From the NCBI GenBank assembly GCA_934613645.1, contig CAKTTC010000004.1:124001-188000 (forward strand): a DNA stretch of 64,000 bases, written 5' to 3'. Shown piece by piece: positions 24,520-34,000 of the stretch. A program made the position numbers and the translations under genes. The notes beneath the pieces are model-generated. The model was not told the DNA's origin and searched no databases. It saw only the letters and a list, made by a program, of their open reading frames with translations. Each line of letters starts with the position of its first letter. Within the stretch, counting starts at the first letter, position 1. This DNA is from an uncultured Opitutales bacterium. GTDB taxonomy: Bacteria; Verrucomicrobiota; Verrucomicrobiia; Opitutales; Intestinicryptomonadaceae.

Positions 24520-25959
24520 ATGCCCGATACGACAGGCGTAAACTCTAAAAAGAAAGCCACAGAATCCAAGAAGGGCTCTGCGGCTTTCTTGTCTACCAAC
24601 TTCACTTGGAGCGCGAACGCCCCCCGCAATATTGACGCGGAGTGCGGCGTTTTGGCGTGCGTGCTGCTTGACGAATCGGGCGAAATAATGAACTTGTGCG
24701 TTGCCGAAAAGGTCAGGGAAGAATACTTTTTCGACGCCAAAAATGCGGCAATTTACGGGGCAATGCTTGCCCTGCACAACGATACAAAACCAATCGACGT
24801 GGTTTTGCTTTCGGAAATGCTCAAAAAGCAGGGCAATTTCGAGAAGGTCGGCGTTGACTACATAGCCAACGAAATTCTCGGGCGCGTGGAAACAATAAAC
24901 AATTTCCGCCAGTGGATTGAGATTCTGCGCGAAAAATACTTTTTGCGCGAGATTTCGCGCGAGTGCGTGAAGACTCTTGAAAAAGTCAGCAAGTGCAGCG
25001 GGAATATAGGCGACTTCCTCAGCGATGTGGAGGAGTCGTTCCTGAAAATAAACAACGACAGAGTCGGCGACGGCGTAAAAAAGGCGTCGGAGCAGGTTGA
25101 GTCGGCATTGGCGAAAATCAACCAGATTATCTCGAACAAAGGCTCGCTAAACGGCGTGCCCACCGGGTTTACGGCTCTCGACAAGAGAATGCGCGGGCTT
25201 CACGCAAACGAAATGATTGTCATAGCGGGTCGCCCCGGCACGGGGAAAACGGCGATAGCCCTGAACATTGTCGAAAGCGCGCTGTTTAATCCGCGCGGCG
25301 CGACCCCCACGCTGATTTTCTCGCTGGAAATGTTGGCGGATCAGCTTTATATGCGTATGATTGCCGCCCGCGCGCGCATCGACCAATACAAGCTCGGCGA
25401 GGGGCGTCTGGAAAAGGGCAGAATGGAGGATATTCAGACAACCGCCAAGGAGCTTAAAGGCGCGCCGCTTTGGATTGACGATACCGAAAACCTCGACATC
25501 AACACAATGCGCGCAAAAGCCCGACGCCTAAACCAGCAGCTCAACGGCAAGTTGGGGCTTATAGTTGTCGACTACCTACAGTTGCTCAAGGGCTCAAATA
25601 CAGCCCCTTCGCGCGAGCAGGAAGTGGCGGAAATTTCGCGCGGAATGAAGGCGATGTCGAAAGAGCTTATGGCTCCCGTGATAGTGCTTGCGCAGCTCAA
25701 CCGCGACAGCGAAAAGGAGACGCGTCCGCCGCGCGCAAGCGACCTGCGCGAATCGGGTTCGATAGAGCAGGACGCCGACGCAATCATTCTGCTCAGCCGC
25801 CAAAAGGCTACCGACGACGTAATTGCAAGCTCAAACTGGCTTATCCGCGCCGAGCTTGCCAAGCAGAGAAACGGGCCTACGGGGGTTGCAACGCTTCTTT
25901 TCAACAGAAGTTATACCAGATACGAAAACTATCTTGAAAAGGACGAGGAAACAATTTAA
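24520..25959 (+). CDS. dnaB: Replicative DNA helicase DnaB
   Basis: 479-residue hexameric 5'-3' helicase. The N-terminal domain starts with APRNIDAECGVLACVLLDESG; the RecA-like domain has Walker A IAGRPGTGKTAIALNIVE near residue 240, NPRGATPTLIFSLEM, Walker B LGLIVVDYLQLL and the SRDSEKETRPPRASDLRESGSIEQDAD-equivalent region (read LNRDSEKETRPPRASDL). No intein is seen. It starts 22 bases after rplI and is followed 15 bases later by bamA, linking replication and outer-membrane genes in one strand run. Confidence 0.96.
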   Translation: MPDTTGVNSKKKATESKKGSAAFLSTNFTWSANAPRNIDAECGVLACVLLDESGEIMNLCVAEKVREEYFFDAKNAAIYGAMLALHNDTKPIDVVLLSEMLKKQGNFEKVGVDYIANEILGRVETINNFRQWIEILREKYFLREISRECVKTLEKVSKCSGNIGDFLSDVEESFLKINNDRVGDGVKKASEQVESALAKINQIISNKGSLNGVPTGFTALDKRMRGLHANEMIVIAGRPGTGKTAIALNIVESALFNPRGATPTLIFSLEMLADQLYMRMIAARARIDQYKLGEGRLEKGRMEDIQTTAKELKGAPLWIDDTENLDINTMRAKARRLNQQLNGKLGLIVVDYLQLLKGSNTAPSREQEVAEISRGMKAMSKELMAPVIVLAQLNRDSEKETRPPRASDLRESGSIEQDADAIILLSRQKATDDVIASSNWLIRAELAKQRNGPTGVATLLFNRSYTRYENYLEKDEETI

Positions 25960-25974
25960 CGTCGCTCAAATAAA

Positions 25975-28407
25975 ATGAAATTTAGCGCAAAGGGGATTTT
26001 CAGAAAGGTGCTGGCGGCGGCCGTAATGGCTGCCGCGGTTGCGGCGTCGGCGGCGGAGGATTCCGAAAGGAAAATCGGGTCGGTTGACGTTATGCTGGAA
26101 GGCCCCAAAAACATCGCCAAAGACGCGGTGCTTTCGCACGTGAAGTTGCGCGCGGGCGAAGTGTTCAGCCAGACCGCGCTCGACCAGTCAATACGCTCGC
26201 TCTATTCCACGGGGCAGTATGACAAAATCGTGGCGCAAAAGTCGGTTAATTCGAAAAACGAAATGGACGTTGTTTTGCGCGTAACGCCGAAATTCAGAAT
26301 CGCCCAGATTTCGTTCAACGGCAACAAAGAGTATTCCGCGGCGAAACTCAAAAGCGAAATAAACTCCTACGCGGGCGCGGTTCTCGACGAAGTAAAAATC
26401 AAGCGCGACGCCGACAAAATCAGGGATTTTTACGTCAAAAAAGGTTTCGCCCTCGCAAAGGCGACGTATTCAATTTCAAGAAACGACAATGCGGGCAGGG
26501 GCGCGGTAGTCTTCAATATCGACGAAGGCCCAGATGTCAAAATCCAGAACATATATTTCAAGGGCGACCCCCTTGCGGAGCAGTCCTACGGCTTTTGGGG
26601 CAAGTGCTACAAAAAACTTTTCGGCAGGGACAAAAAGGACGTAATCAGCTCAATCAAGCTGAAGTCGCAAATGAAAACCGACACTTGGATTCCGATTGTC
26701 TCGCACCTCACCGACAACGGGCGTTTCAAGGAGGACGAATTCAAGGCCGACTTGGAGACACTGCGCGCGTTCTACCGCAACCACGGCTATCTTGACGTTG
26801 AAATCGACGAAAACAAAGTCAAATTCGAATTCCCCGACCCCGATTCCGCGGGCGATATGGACATTGTAATAACAGTCGAGCCAAACAAACTCTACAACGT
26901 CGGCAAGACAACTTTCAAAAACAACAAGCTTTTCAAGACGGAAAAGCTCATGGAGTTTGTGGATTATTTCGACCTCACCGAGGGCAACGTGTTTTCGCCC
27001 GAGCGCGTCGATAAAATGGCGGACGCAATAAAAACGTATTACGGCGAATACGGGTATATTGACACAATCGTGCGCGTGTTGAGGCGGCCGAATTTGGACA
27101 ACGGCAATATCGACCTGATTGTCGACATAATTGAAAGCGAAAAATTCTATTTGGAGTCGATAAACATTCAGGGGAATACGAAAACAAAAAGCGAGGTAAT
27201 CATTCGCGAATTGGCTCTCGCTCCCGGGGAAATTTTCGACTTGGCGCGCATGAAGCAGTCGGAACGCCGTCTGAAGGAAACGCGCTTCTTCGACGAAGTG
27301 AGCCTTTCGCCCGAAGCCACGAAAATCCCCAATCGCCGCGATCTGCGCATTATCGTAAAAGAGGCGCGCACGGGCAACGTCACGTTCGGCGCGGGCTTCA
27401 GCACGGTTGAAAGCTTGGTGGGAACGGTAGAGCTTTCGCAGTCGAATTTCGACTACTCCAACCCCGACAACCTCTTTCAGGGCGCGGGGCAGAAATTCCG
27501 CATACGCGGAAGTATAGGTCTTAAAAGCAATCAGGTTGTAATCAACTTTGAAGAGCCGTGGGTTTTCAACCGCGACTTGGCATACGGGTTCGAGCTTTAC
27601 CGCTCCCAGTCCGACTATTACTCCGACTACTATTCGGAGGAACGCCTCGGTATGCAGCACTACCTGCGCAAGCGAATCTACGAGCTGATTGACTTGAAGC
27701 TTGCGTATAAAATAGAGCGCGTAGACATTTCCGACGTTGACGACAAAATGGTTGCCGACGGCGTGTTGCGCCGCGACAGGGGCGACATCGGCGCGCGCTC
27801 GCTTTCGGAAGTTTCTTTGACGCTTTTGCGCGACGACCGCGACAGTATGCTTATGCCCACGCGCGGCACGCGCTTCGAGCTGATTCAAGACCTTGCGGGC
27901 GGGCCGTTCCTCGGCGACACAAACCTGTATAGAATTGAGGCTCGCGGCGGTTGGTGGATACCCACGTTCGACTTCGGCTCTCAGGTGTTCTCCGTTGTGG
28001 GCAGAATCGGAACGGTGGTGGGAACGTGCGGCGACGAAGTTCCGTATTTCGAAAAGTTCTTCCTCGGCGGCGGATACAATTTGCGCGGCTTCAAATACAG
28101 AAAAGTGGGGCGGCTTGGCCCGACCTCGGAAGAGCCATACGGCGGCGATTCGTTCGGGTTCTTGTCGGTCGAGTATTCGATAGAGGTGTTCAATCCGGTC
28201 AGATTTGCCGTGTTCTACGACGCGGGCTTCCTCAACGAAAGCGACTGGGATTTCGACCCGTCGGACTACAATTCCGACTTCGGCTTCGGTTTGAGAATCC
28301 TGCTAATGGGCGCGCCGATGCGCTTGGACTTGGGCTTCCCGCTTAAAACGGGCGACCACAACGACGACGGCCCGCAGTTCAACTTCTCGTTCGGAACGGT
28401 TTTTTAA
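25975..28407 (+). CDS. bamA: Outer membrane protein assembly factor BamA
   Basis: 810-residue Omp85 protein that inserts beta-barrels into the outer membrane. A signal peptide (VLAAAVMAAAVAASA) precedes five POTRA repeats, for example KIGSVDVMLEGPKNIAKDAVLSHV and FYLESINIQGNTKTKSEVIIREL. The barrel begins near residue 460 (GNVTFGAGFSTVESLVGTVE) and includes the lid-lock motif VRGF-type GGGYNLRGFKYRKVG and a final FNFSFGTVF ending in Phe, the outer-membrane targeting signal. The next gene is ompH/skp, the usual order. Confidence 0.96.
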   Translation: MKFSAKGIFRKVLAAAVMAAAVAASAAEDSERKIGSVDVMLEGPKNIAKDAVLSHVKLRAGEVFSQTALDQSIRSLYSTGQYDKIVAQKSVNSKNEMDVVLRVTPKFRIAQISFNGNKEYSAAKLKSEINSYAGAVLDEVKIKRDADKIRDFYVKKGFALAKATYSISRNDNAGRGAVVFNIDEGPDVKIQNIYFKGDPLAEQSYGFWGKCYKKLFGRDKKDVISSIKLKSQMKTDTWIPIVSHLTDNGRFKEDEFKADLETLRAFYRNHGYLDVEIDENKVKFEFPDPDSAGDMDIVITVEPNKLYNVGKTTFKNNKLFKTEKLMEFVDYFDLTEGNVFSPERVDKMADAIKTYYGEYGYIDTIVRVLRRPNLDNGNIDLIVDIIESEKFYLESINIQGNTKTKSEVIIRELALAPGEIFDLARMKQSERRLKETRFFDEVSLSPEATKIPNRRDLRIIVKEARTGNVTFGAGFSTVESLVGTVELSQSNFDYSNPDNLFQGAGQKFRIRGSIGLKSNQVVINFEEPWVFNRDLAYGFELYRSQSDYYSDYYSEERLGMQHYLRKRIYELIDLKLAYKIERVDISDVDDKMVADGVLRRDRGDIGARSLSEVSLTLLRDDRDSMLMPTRGTRFELIQDLAGGPFLGDTNLYRIEARGGWWIPTFDFGSQVFSVVGRIGTVVGTCGDEVPYFEKFFLGGGYNLRGFKYRKVGRLGPTSEEPYGGDSFGFLSVEYSIEVFNPVRFAVFYDAGFLNESDWDFDPSDYNSDFGFGLRILLMGAPMRLDLGFPLKTGDHNDDGPQFNFSFGTVF

Positions 28408-28467
28408 AAAAGTCGGAACAAAAGGGCGTTTTTTTAAATCAATAACATAATAAACAAGAAAAATAAT

Positions 28468-29019
28468 ATGAAAAAAATATTGGCAATAATCTCGTCGGTA
28501 GTCGCGTATTCCATGCTGAATGCGGCGCAAACAATATACTTCGTCGATATGGCGAAAGTGTATGAAAACTTCTACAAGGCAAAGGAAGCCGCCGCCCAAA
28601 TAAACGCGTCGGCGGAGACTACGCGTCAGGAGTTGCAGAAAATGGACCAGAAGCGTCAGGAGCTTATCAAGGAAGTTCAGGCTGTCGGCGAAAAGATGAA
28701 AAATCCCGCCCTCACGGAAGACGCCAAGAAAAAGATAATGGAAACCGAAGGCCAGCCCAAGTATGCGGAATTGCAGAGAATGGAATCCGATATGCGCAAC
28801 GTTTCGGAGCAGGCAAAAACGCGCCTTCGCGAAAACGCCCAGAAAATCCAGCAGGTTCACTTCAAGGAAATTTCCGCGGTAATCGAAAAATTGGCGAAGG
28901 AAAAGAAGGCGGATTTCGTTTTGGCGAAGAATGTTTGCCTGTTCTCCGACGCAAAATACGATTTGTCGGACGAAGTCCTCAAGATTATCAACGCCAACGC
29001 TCCCGCGGCGAAAAAATAG
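28468..29019 (+). CDS. OmpH/Skp-family periplasmic chaperone
   Basis: 183 residues with a signal peptide (MKKILAIISSVVAYSMLNAA), then IYFVDMAKVYENFYKAKEAAAQINASAE, a typical Skp first strand and helix, and a long charged coiled coil to about residue 150. A final FVLAKNVCLFSDAKYDLSDEVLKIIN matches the closing beta-body. Skp-like chaperones carry unfolded outer-membrane proteins to BamA, encoded 60 bases upstream. Confidence 0.92.
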   Translation: MKKILAIISSVVAYSMLNAAQTIYFVDMAKVYENFYKAKEAAAQINASAETTRQELQKMDQKRQELIKEVQAVGEKMKNPALTEDAKKKIMETEGQPKYAELQRMESDMRNVSEQAKTRLRENAQKIQQVHFKEISAVIEKLAKEKKADFVLAKNVCLFSDAKYDLSDEVLKIINANAPAAKK

Positions 29020-29043
29020 CGGTTGCCAACCCGTAATTTTAAT

Positions 29044-29078
29044 GCGGACGGGGCGCGCGTGCGTCGCCGTCCGATTTT
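29044..29078 (+). terminator. Hairpin after the ompH-like gene
   Basis: CGGACGG...CCGTCCG stem with a GCGCGCGTGCGTCG loop region, then ATTTTGTTT. It may act as a weak terminator inside the bamA-lptB run; lptB transcription probably continues or restarts beyond it. Confidence 0.5.
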
Positions 29079-29084
29079 GTTTGT

Positions 29085-29318
29085 ATGAAAGCCGATTTTT
29101 GGGATTGCGTCATTGCAGTGGCGGGAACGCTTCTGTTCCCGGGGCTTGGGCATTTGTTCCGCGGCAAATACGCGCTTGCGCCGCTGTTTGCGGCGTCGTT
29201 CGCGGCTTGGCAGATGCTTTGCATGCAGCTTTCGTTCGCGGTGTATTTCTGCGCGCTCATAGACATTGTTTTTGTTTTACGCGGCCAATCAAAAGTGTTG
29301 CAACCGAGCCGTTTTTAG
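29085..29318 (+). CDS. Small membrane protein of unknown function
   Basis: 77 residues with two hydrophobic stretches: CVIAVAGTLLFPGLGHLFRG (residues 8-27) and a second from about 31 to 65. The FPGLGHLFRGKY segment resembles the G-h-G-h-x-Y/F-G pattern of small two-helix TM2-type proteins, but I cannot name a function. It sits between the ompH-like gene and lptB, three bases before lptB, consistent with one transcript. Composition agrees with coding sequence. Confidence 0.6.
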   Translation: MKADFWDCVIAVAGTLLFPGLGHLFRGKYALAPLFAASFAAWQMLCMQLSFAVYFCALIDIVFVLRGQSKVLQPSRF

Positions 29319-29321
29319 TAG

Positions 29322-30074
29322 ATGAATTTACCCATGCAACCTAATAAGCAAGAAATGTCCATCAGAACCGAAAACCTCGTGAAGGAATACGGCAGCAGGC
29401 GCGTTGTAAAAGGCGTGAACATAAACGTGTCGGCGGGCGAGATTGTGGGGCTGCTGGGCCCGAACGGCGCGGGGAAAACCACAAGTTTTTATATGATTGT
29501 GGGGCTTGTGCCGTCAACAGAGGGGCGCGTGTTCCTCAACGGCAAAGACGTTACGGCAATGCCCATGTATAAACGCGCAAGAAACGGCATAGGCTATCTG
29601 CCGCAGGAGGCGTCCATTTTCAGGAATCTTACCGTGTATGAAAACATCTTGGGCGTGGCGGAAACTCTCGACATTCCGCGCAAGCAGCTGCGCGACTATT
29701 CAATGCACATGCTCGGCGAGCTTAATTTGGAGCACTTGGCAAACCAGAAGGCGTTCACGCTTTCGGGCGGCGAACGCCGCAGGCTCGAAATAGCCCGCGC
29801 GCTGACCACAAAGCCCGACTTTCTCCTTATGGACGAACCCTTCAGCGGCGTTGACCCCATAAGCGTAGCGGAAGTGCAGGAAATTGTCCGCGGGCTTAAA
29901 AAGCGCAACATAGGCGTTCTGATAACAGACCACAACGTCCGCGAAACCCTGCGCATTGTGGACAGGGCGTATCTGATTTGCGAGGGCTCTGTTCTGTGCG
30001 AGGGCACGAGCGACGACCTCGTAAACGACGAAAACGCGCGCAGGCTTTATCTCGGCGAAGAATTTTCGATGTAA
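29322..30074 (+). CDS. lptB: Lipopolysaccharide export ABC transporter ATP-binding protein
   Basis: 250-residue ATPase of the LptBFG exporter. Walker A is LLGPNGAGKTTSFYMIVGL; the signature is TLSGGERRRLEIARAL; Walker B is PDFLLMDEPFSGVDPISV; the H-loop is in LITDHNVRETLRIVDRAY. The GIGYLPQEASIFRNLTVYEN segment is LptB-specific. MSIRTENLVKEYGSRRV may be the real N-terminus; the annotated ATG adds 11 residues. HprK follows after 18 bases, a neighbour pair found in many Gram-negatives. Confidence 0.95.
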   Translation: MNLPMQPNKQEMSIRTENLVKEYGSRRVVKGVNINVSAGEIVGLLGPNGAGKTTSFYMIVGLVPSTEGRVFLNGKDVTAMPMYKRARNGIGYLPQEASIFRNLTVYENILGVAETLDIPRKQLRDYSMHMLGELNLEHLANQKAFTLSGGERRRLEIARALTTKPDFLLMDEPFSGVDPISVAEVQEIVRGLKKRNIGVLITDHNVRETLRIVDRAYLICEGSVLCEGTSDDLVNDENARRLYLGEEFSM

Positions 30075-30092
30075 ACTCACACAGGAGGCATT

Positions 30093-31064
30093 ATGGATTT
30101 GGGTTTTTCCGCGCCTAAGCAGCGCGCCGAGGAAATCTCGGTAAAAGACTTTTTCGAGGCGTTCAAGGACATCACAGGCCTTAAGATTATAGCGGGCGAA
30201 AAGGGAATGGACAGGGTTATTTCGGAACCCAGTATAAACCGCCCCGCGCTTGCAATAACGGGGTATTTCAAAAACTTCGCCTCAAAGCGAATCCAGCTTT
30301 TCGGCGCGGGCGAAATGTCTTACATGCGCGACTTGGAGGAGGCGCGCCAGACGGAAATTCTGGAGCAGATGGCGGATTTGAAAATTCCGTGCATAATTGT
30401 ATCGCGCAATCTCGAGCCCACAAAGGCAATGCTTGCGGTTGCCCAAGAGCGCGGCGTGCCGCTTCTGCGCACGGAGATGAAGTCGAAGGAGTTTTCGTCT
30501 GACATCATTGTGCGCATTGACAGAATGTTCGCGCCAACCACGGCAATCCACGGCACGCTCATCGACATTCAGGGCATAGGCACGCTCATTCGCGGCGACA
30601 GCGGCATAGGCAAGAGCGAATGCGCACTTGCGCTCATCGACAAAGGCCACTCGCTCGTGGCGGACGACTACGTTTACTGCGTGAAAGTAAACGACCACAA
30701 AATTCTCGGCAAAGGCCACGAGTTAAGCAGGGGCTACATGGAGTGCCGCGGCATAGGAATCATCAACGTTGCGGAGCTTTTCGGCATCAGGTGCGTTCGT
30801 CCCGAGAAATCGATTGACATAATCGTTTCTTTCGTGGAGTGGAAGGAGGGAATGGTCGAGGACAGAACGGGCTTGGAGACAAAGTATTTCGACATCTTGG
30901 GAATCCCGATTCCCCACTTCGTAATCCCCGTGCGTTTGGGGCGCGACATGGCGCGTTTGGTGGAGGTTGCCGCCCGCGTGCAGGCGTTGCGCCAAATGGG
31001 GCACGACGGCGCAAAAACTTTCAACGACAGACTCATCGCCCACATGGCGAATCAGAAAAAATAA
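30093..31064 (+). CDS. hprK: HPr kinase/phosphorylase
   Basis: 323-residue sensor kinase that phosphorylates HPr on Ser and reverses it. The N-terminal domain (KDFFEAFKDITGLKIIAGEKG...INRPALAITGYFKNFASKRIQLFG) is followed by Walker A GIGTLIRGDSGIGKSECALAL, LVADDYVYC, the capsule signature YMECRGIGIINVAELFG and IPHFVIPVRLGRDMARLVEVAA. An ACAGGAGG ribosome site precedes the ATG. HPr (ptsH) is not in the window. In Gram-negatives it is linked to lpt genes and to nitrogen-PTS regulation. Confidence 0.95.
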   Translation: MDLGFSAPKQRAEEISVKDFFEAFKDITGLKIIAGEKGMDRVISEPSINRPALAITGYFKNFASKRIQLFGAGEMSYMRDLEEARQTEILEQMADLKIPCIIVSRNLEPTKAMLAVAQERGVPLLRTEMKSKEFSSDIIVRIDRMFAPTTAIHGTLIDIQGIGTLIRGDSGIGKSECALALIDKGHSLVADDYVYCVKVNDHKILGKGHELSRGYMECRGIGIINVAELFGIRCVRPEKSIDIIVSFVEWKEGMVEDRTGLETKYFDILGIPIPHFVIPVRLGRDMARLVEVAARVQALRQMGHDGAKTFNDRLIAHMANQKK

Positions 31065-31065
31065 T

Positions 31066-34000
31066 ATGGCAGAAATTTCAAAAAGCGGCGCGCGCCTGCG
31101 TTCGCTTCTCGAGCGTAGAATAGTGTTTTTGGACGGCGGAATGGGCACGCTGATACAGCGTTGCGGTCTGACCGAGGCCGACTTCAGGCGCGGCGACGCC
31201 GAGCTTGAAAAGTCGGCGCACGAACTTGCGGGCAACAACGACCTGCTCAACGTTTCGCGTCCCGACGTAATCGAAAAAATACATTTGGACTATTATCTGG
31301 CGGGCGCGGATATTGTAACAACAAATACGTTCGCGCTCACAAGCATTGCTCAGGCGGACTACGGAATTTCCGACAGGCTGCTCGACGTGCTCAACCGCCG
31401 CGCCGTGGAAATAGCGAAATCAGCCGCCGACAAAGCCGCGCAAATTACTGGGCGCGACCGCAGCGAGATGTTCGTTGCCGCGTCAATCGGCCCGATGAAC
31501 AAAGCCGCAAGCATTGCCTGCGACGTGGAGGACGCCTCCAAACGCGCCGTGTATTTCGACGAATTGGCGCGGGCATACGGTGCGCAAATGAAATCGCTTT
31601 TCGAGGCGGGCGCAGACTTGTTTCTGCTTGAAACCTCCATCGACACTCTCAACGTAAAGGCCGCTATCTACGCGTATTTGAGCTTGGTTGAGGAAACGGG
31701 CGTGAAAATCCCGATTTCGATAAGCATGACGGTCTCCGACGCGTCGGGCAGAATTTTGAGCGGGCAGACAATCGGGGCGTTCTACGCGTCGATACGCCAC
31801 GCCGACCCGCTGTTTGTGGGGCTTAACTGTTCGCTCGGCGCGGAGAAAATGCGCCCGTATATCGAGGAGTTCGACAGGCTCGCGGAGTGCTTCACGCACT
31901 GCTACCCGAATGCGGGTATGCCCAATCCGCTTTCGGAATTCGGCTACGACCAGCTCCCCGAAGACACAGCGCGCTATCTGGGCGAATACGCCGCCGACGG
32001 GCTTCTGAACGTTGCGGGCGGCTGCTGCGGAACAACGCCCGCACACATAAAGGCGGTTGTGGAAAAGTGCCGCAATTTTGCTCCGCGCAAGCCGAGGGCG
32101 AAATCGGAAAACATGACTGTTGCGGGCTTGGAGGTTTTCGAACTCCCGCGCGACAACGCTCCGTTCGCGTTCGTAGGCGAGCGCACAAACGTAATGGGTT
32201 CGCCCGCGTTCCGCAAAATGATTAAGGAAAACAGGTTTTCCGACGCGCTTTCGGTTGCCCGCAATCAGGTGGAAAACGGTGCGAACCTAATCGACGTGAA
32301 TTTCGACGAAGGCATGCTCGATTCCGCCGCGTGCATGAAAAAGTTTTTGAATCTCGCCGAGGCCGATCCCGAAATTGCCCGCGTGCCAATCATGATAGAC
32401 TCTTCCGACTGGAACACGATTGTGGAGGGGCTTAAATGCGTTCAGGGCAAGTGCGTTGTAAATTCAATCAGTCTCAAGGAGGGCGAGGAGAAATTTTTGG
32501 CGCACGCGCGCGAGCTTAAAAAATTCGGCGCGGCGGCAATAGTTATGGCGTTCGACGAAAACGGGCAGGCGTCAACCTTCCAAACGCGCGTGTCGGTTTG
32601 CCAACGCGCATACAAGCTTCTGACGGAGCGCGCAAAGTTCCCGCCCGAGGACATCATTTTCGACGCAAACGTCCTCACCGTCGCAACGGGAATGCCCGAG
32701 CACAATTCGTATGCAATAGACTTCATAAACGCAGTCCGCGAAATCAAGCGCACATGCCCGCTTGCGCGCACAAGCGCGGGCGTAAGCAACATCAGTTTTG
32801 CGCTGCGCGGCAACAACCCCGTCCGCGAGGCTATGCACAGCGTATTCCTCTACCACGCGCGCAGGGCGGGGCTTGACATGGGCATTGTAAACGCGGGCAT
32901 GCTCGCGCCGTTCGACGACATCGACCCGAAGTTGCGCGACGCCGTTGAGGCGGTAATTCTCAATTCTTCGCCCGACGCCACCGAAAACCTTTTGGCAATC
33001 GCCCAAAGTTTCAAGCCCGAGGCGGGCGCGCCCAAAGAGCACCACTCGCAGTGGGACGACCTCAGTTGGCAGCAGAAGCTTGAAACGGCTTTCGTAAAAG
33101 GATTGGACGACAAGGCCGAAGAGCTTGCGCTTCATTTTTACGGCGAATTGGGCTCGGCAATAGAAGTCATTGAGCACCCGCTCATGGACGCTATGAAGAA
33201 AGTCGGCGAACTTTTCGGCGCGGGCAAAATGTTCCTGCCGCAGGTCGTAAAAAGCGCGCGCGTAATGAAGCGCGCAGTCGCCGCGTTGGAGCCGTATATG
33301 TCGGCTTCCGCCCCGCGCAAAGGCGCGAAAGTCGTGATTGCGACAGTCAAGGGCGACGTGCACGACATCGGCAAAAACATAGTGAGCGTTGTGCTTTCCT
33401 GCAACGGTTTCAGAGTCGTCGATTTGGGCGTTATGGTAGAGCCCGAAAGGATTTTGGAGGCCGCCAAAGACGCCGACATTGTCGGGCTTAGCGGACTTAT
33501 AACCCCGTCGCTTGAGGAAATGGCGAACGTAGTTTCACTGTTCGAGCGCGAGGGAATGAAAGTGCCGATTCTCGTCGGCGGGGCTACCACAAGCAGCCTG
33601 CACACGGCGGTGAAGCTCGCCCCGCTTTATTCGGGCATTGTCCAGCGCGTCGGCGACGCCAGCCTGATGTCGGGCGTGTGCAACGGACTTTTGGGCGAAA
33701 GCGCAAAGGCATACAAGTTGCGCGTTCTTGCCGAGCAAAACAAATTGCGCGACGGATTCGAACACGACCGCGCGGAAAAATCGGCGGAGATTCTGCCGTA
33801 TGCGCAGGCGTGCGCCAAAAAGCACAAAACAACGCGCGCCGAAGTCCGCGAGGCTCCGTTCGTGGGCGTGCGGACGCTCGAAATAAAATTGGCGGACGCG
33901 GAGGATTTCATGCCGTGGCACGTCTTCTTCAAAACGTGGGGCGTGCGCGGGAACAAAGCCCCCACTGCCGATTCCGACGACGCGTTTTTCAGGGACGCCG